NCBI GenBank assembly: GCA_021413965.1
Contig: JAIOPI010000033.1
Location: 62,001 to 126,000, forward strand
From: Lentisphaerota bacterium
Lineage (GTDB): Bacteria; Verrucomicrobiota; Kiritimatiellia; UBA8416; JAIOPI01
Direction: 5' to 3'
DNA: 64,000 nt
Position 1 is the first letter of the stretch. Each line of letters begins with the position of its first letter. The notes beneath the pieces are model-generated. The model was not told where the DNA came from, made no database searches, and was given only the letters and a program-made list of their open reading frames with translations. The position numbers were made by a program, and so were the translations under genes. This document shows, piece after piece, positions 62,136 through 64,000 of this stretch.

Positions 62136-63173
62136 ATGAAAGCTGCTATTCTGGTTGAAACGCGCAAGCCCCTGGTCGTGGCCGACATCACCGTGCCGCA
62201 AGATCTGGCGTACGGCCAGGTCCACGTGCGCCTGCACTACAGCGGCATTTGCGGCTCCCAGCTCAATGAAATCGACGGCGCCAAGGGGCCCGACAAGTAT
62301 CTGCCCCACCTGCTCGGGCACGAGGGCTCTGGCATCGTTCAGCGTGTCGGCCATGGCGTGAAACGCGTCAAGCCCGGCGACCACGTCGTGCTGCACTGGA
62401 TGCCCGCACAGGGCGCCCAGGCCGAGACGCCGACCTACGGCTGGAATGGCCGGCCCGTGAACGCCGGCTGGGTCACGACCTTCAACGAGGAAGCCGTCGT
62501 GTCGGAGAATCGCGTCACCGTCATCCCTGCAGATTTCGACATGCGGATTGCCCCGCTGCTCGGGTGCGCCGTGACCACCGCCGTGGGGGTGGTCAACAAC
62601 GACGCCGGACTGAAAATCGGCCAGTCCCTGCTGGTCCTCGGGCTGGGCGGCGTGGGCATCTCGATCGTGAAGGCGGCGGAGTTGGTTTCCGCCTACCCGA
62701 TCGTGGGCGTGGATCTGCTGGAGACCAAGCTGGAACTGGCCAAACAGAGCGGTCTGACCACCGGGCTGCTGGCCAGCGATCCGCGCTTGCGGGAGAAGAT
62801 CCTCGAACAGGTCGGGCCCGCCGGCGTCGACGTGGCCATCGATGTGACGGGGATCCCGCGCATGATTGAACTCGCCTATGAACTCACCCATCCGCGCGGA
62901 CGCACGATCCTGGTCGGGGTGCCGAAGCAGGGCCAGAAGATCAACATCTACACCTTGCCGCTGCACTTCGAGCAGGTGCTGAAAGGGTCGCACGGCGGAG
63001 ACGTCGAGCCCGACGTGGTGATCCCGCGCCTGATCCGCCTCATGCGCGCCGGACGCCTGCGGCTGGATGATGTGCTGACCGACGAGTACACCCTGGATCA
63101 AATCAACCTCGCCGTCGACCGCCTGCGTACCGGCCAAGCCGGCCGCATCCTGATCCGCCTGAACGGCCAGTGA
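62136..63173 (+). CDS. Zinc-type medium-chain alcohol dehydrogenase
   Basis: A 345-residue NAD(P)-dependent dehydrogenase. The GroES-like domain has SGICGSQLNEIDG (catalytic-zinc cysteine near residue 38) and LLGHEGSGIV (near 66). The Rossmann motif is VLGLGGVGISIVKAA near 172, and VGVDLLETKLELAK near 190 gives the NAD-binding acidic residue. The structural-zinc cysteine cluster is absent. It resembles the dehydrogenase at 1685-2635 in its start (MKAAxL) and GHEGSGIV. The likely substrate is a sugar alcohol or a nucleotide-sugar-linked alcohol. A possible sigma-70 promoter lies upstream. It converges on the aminotransferase gene, with 43 bases between them. Confidence 0.88.
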   Translation: MKAAILVETRKPLVVADITVPQDLAYGQVHVRLHYSGICGSQLNEIDGAKGPDKYLPHLLGHEGSGIVQRVGHGVKRVKPGDHVVLHWMPAQGAQAETPTYGWNGRPVNAGWVTTFNEEAVVSENRVTVIPADFDMRIAPLLGCAVTTAVGVVNNDAGLKIGQSLLVLGLGGVGISIVKAAELVSAYPIVGVDLLETKLELAKQSGLTTGLLASDPRLREKILEQVGPAGVDVAIDVTGIPRMIELAYELTHPRGRTILVGVPKQGQKINIYTLPLHFEQVLKGSHGGDVEPDVVIPRLIRLMRAGRLRLDDVLTDEYTLDQINLAVDRLRTGQAGRILIRLNGQ

Positions 63174-63216
63174 GCGCCGCGCGCAGCCAGCTGGGCCCGG
63201 CGGCCCCGCCGGTCTC

Positions 63217-64000
63217 TCAGGGACACACCGGCGCCTCGCCGCGAATGTCGCGGCCGATGTCGTGCAGCGCGTCGATTGTCTCTTCAATGTGGCGGTCCGG
63301 TTGATCCGGCCCGCATGGCAGCACGAGGCCATTGTCCGCGAAGAAGCGCGCACGGGGATAGGCGCCGCGCGCAAGGAATTGGGGCGAATCGGAGAGGCTG
63401 GGCTGCATGCATCGCGTCTGGATGCCACGCTCGGCCAGCATGGCTTCAACCCGGTTGCGCTCCGCGCAGACAACCTGCACCCAGGTGGGCACCTCCCCCA
63501 TCGCGAGATCCACGGGCAGCATCCGCACGCAAGGCAGGCCTGCCAACCCCTCTCGATACAGGCGGTCCAGGCGTCGCACGGCCGCAACTTTGGCCGGCAG
63601 CTTCGCCAGCTGCGCCAGGGCGATCGCGGCCGTGAAGTCCGTCATGCGAAAATTGAGACCGAGTCGCTCGAAGCGGTTGTTGCGAATGGTCAGGGTCCCG
63701 TGGTTGCGCAACTCGCGCAGGTGGGTGTCGATGGCCGCATCGCGCGTGGCGACGAACCCGCCTTCCCCGGTGCAAATCAGCTTGGACACGGCCATCGAAA
63801 ACGTGCCCGCCCGCGAGTGCGTTCCCAGCGCCCCCTGGGGGCCGCGCGAGCCGAAGGCCTGCGCCGTGTCCTCGACCACCTGCAGCCCGTGCCGCCCGGC
63901 CAGCGCCGTGATGGCTGCCATATCAGCCGACGCCCCATTCAGATGCACGGGAAGGATGACTTTGGTGCGGGGCGTCATCGCACCCTCAATCGCCGTGACG
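63217..64000 (-). CDS. DegT/DnrJ/EryC1-family aminotransferase (partial, 5' end off the edge)
   Basis: A PLP-dependent sugar aminotransferase, or dehydratase relative. The frame stays open to the window edge (VTAIEGAMTPRTKVILPVHL), so the N-terminus is missing. The visible part holds EDTAQAFGS, the PLP-lysine motif SMAVSKLICTGEGGFVAT, RELRNHG, LGLNFRMTDFTAAIALAQL and the C-terminal domain ending EAPVCP. The lysine in AVSK is the Schiff-base residue that distinguishes true aminotransferases. Such enzymes make amino-deoxy sugars for surface glycans, matching the C-methyltransferase-type neighbour. It is cytoplasmic. Confidence 0.9.
   Translation of the reverse strand, partial: VTAIEGAMTPRTKVILPVHLNGASADMAAITALAGRHGLQVVEDTAQAFGSRGPQGALGTHSRAGTFSMAVSKLICTGEGGFVATRDAAIDTHLRELRNHGTLTIRNNRFERLGLNFRMTDFTAAIALAQLAKLPAKVAAVRRLDRLYREGLAGLPCVRMLPVDLAMGEVPTWVQVVCAERNRVEAMLAERGIQTRCMQPSLSDSPQFLARGAYPRARFFADNGLVLPCGPDQPDRHIEETIDALHDIGRDIRGEAPVCP

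Overview
The window reads as a GC-rich bacterial chromosome segment from the PVC group, most likely Kiritimatiellota or a close relative. This is inferred from gene content, not from a marker gene. The clues are many URO-D-superfamily proteins, sugar isomerases, Gfo/Idh oxidoreductases and cytoplasmic glycosidases, together with giant secreted proteins built from lamin-tail, CotH, LamG, Calx-beta, beta-helix and autotransporter-associated strand repeats. I saw no rRNA, tRNA, CRISPR array, transposase or phage gene.

Layout. (1) Positions 1-17278 hold an unbroken minus-strand run of about 17 genes with short gaps or 4-base overlaps, probably one long polycistron. From its upstream end it carries two paralogous unknown proteins, five URO-D-like proteins, an aldo/keto-reductase-like barrel, two near-identical sugar isomerases, GH28- and GH20-like glycosidases, a transglutaminase-like protein, a medium-chain dehydrogenase, a secreted beta-helix protein and the start of one more gene. 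(2) Positions 17491-18714 encode an (alpha/alpha)6-type protein. It is divergent from a 2079-residue secreted CotH/lamin-tail protein (18985-25224). (3) Positions 25185-33117 are a second minus-strand catabolic run: a truncated gene, a beta-propeller protein, an AAC(3)-like acyltransferase, a large glycosidase-like protein, a second GH28-like protein, an MttB-family methyltransferase and an acetamidase/formamidase. A Gfo/Idh oxidoreductase diverges from it. (4) Positions 34663-43372 hold a soluble hybrid histidine kinase, a URO-D-like protein, and two large glycosidase-like paralogues flanking a secreted beta-helix protein. An AraC-type regulator diverges at 43460. (5) Positions 44468-48353 hold a free-standing URO-D C-terminal fragment, a ceramidase-like protein, a URO-D-like protein and a PhyH dioxygenase, with palindromic repeats in the gaps. 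(6) Positions 48468-59273 carry two very large secreted adhesin-like genes, one interrupted by an in-frame amber codon. (7) Positions 59443-64000 look like surface-glycan biosynthesis or modification: an oxidoreductase, a C-methyltransferase-type enzyme, a dehydrogenase and a DegT aminotransferase that runs off the edge.

How the genes may work together (inference). Most glycosidases here lack signal peptides, so oligosaccharides would be imported and broken down in the cytoplasm, then passed to isomerases and NAD(P)-dependent oxidoreductases. The seven URO-D-like proteins plus one MttB-type protein suggest that corrinoid-dependent methyl transfer, for example removal of methyl groups from methylated substrates, is tied to this catabolism. 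No corrinoid protein is visible in the window, so this link is unproven. Several families occur as pairs (isomerase, GH28, unknown barrel, large glycosidase, dehydrogenase, Gfo/Idh), pointing to growth of the locus by duplication.
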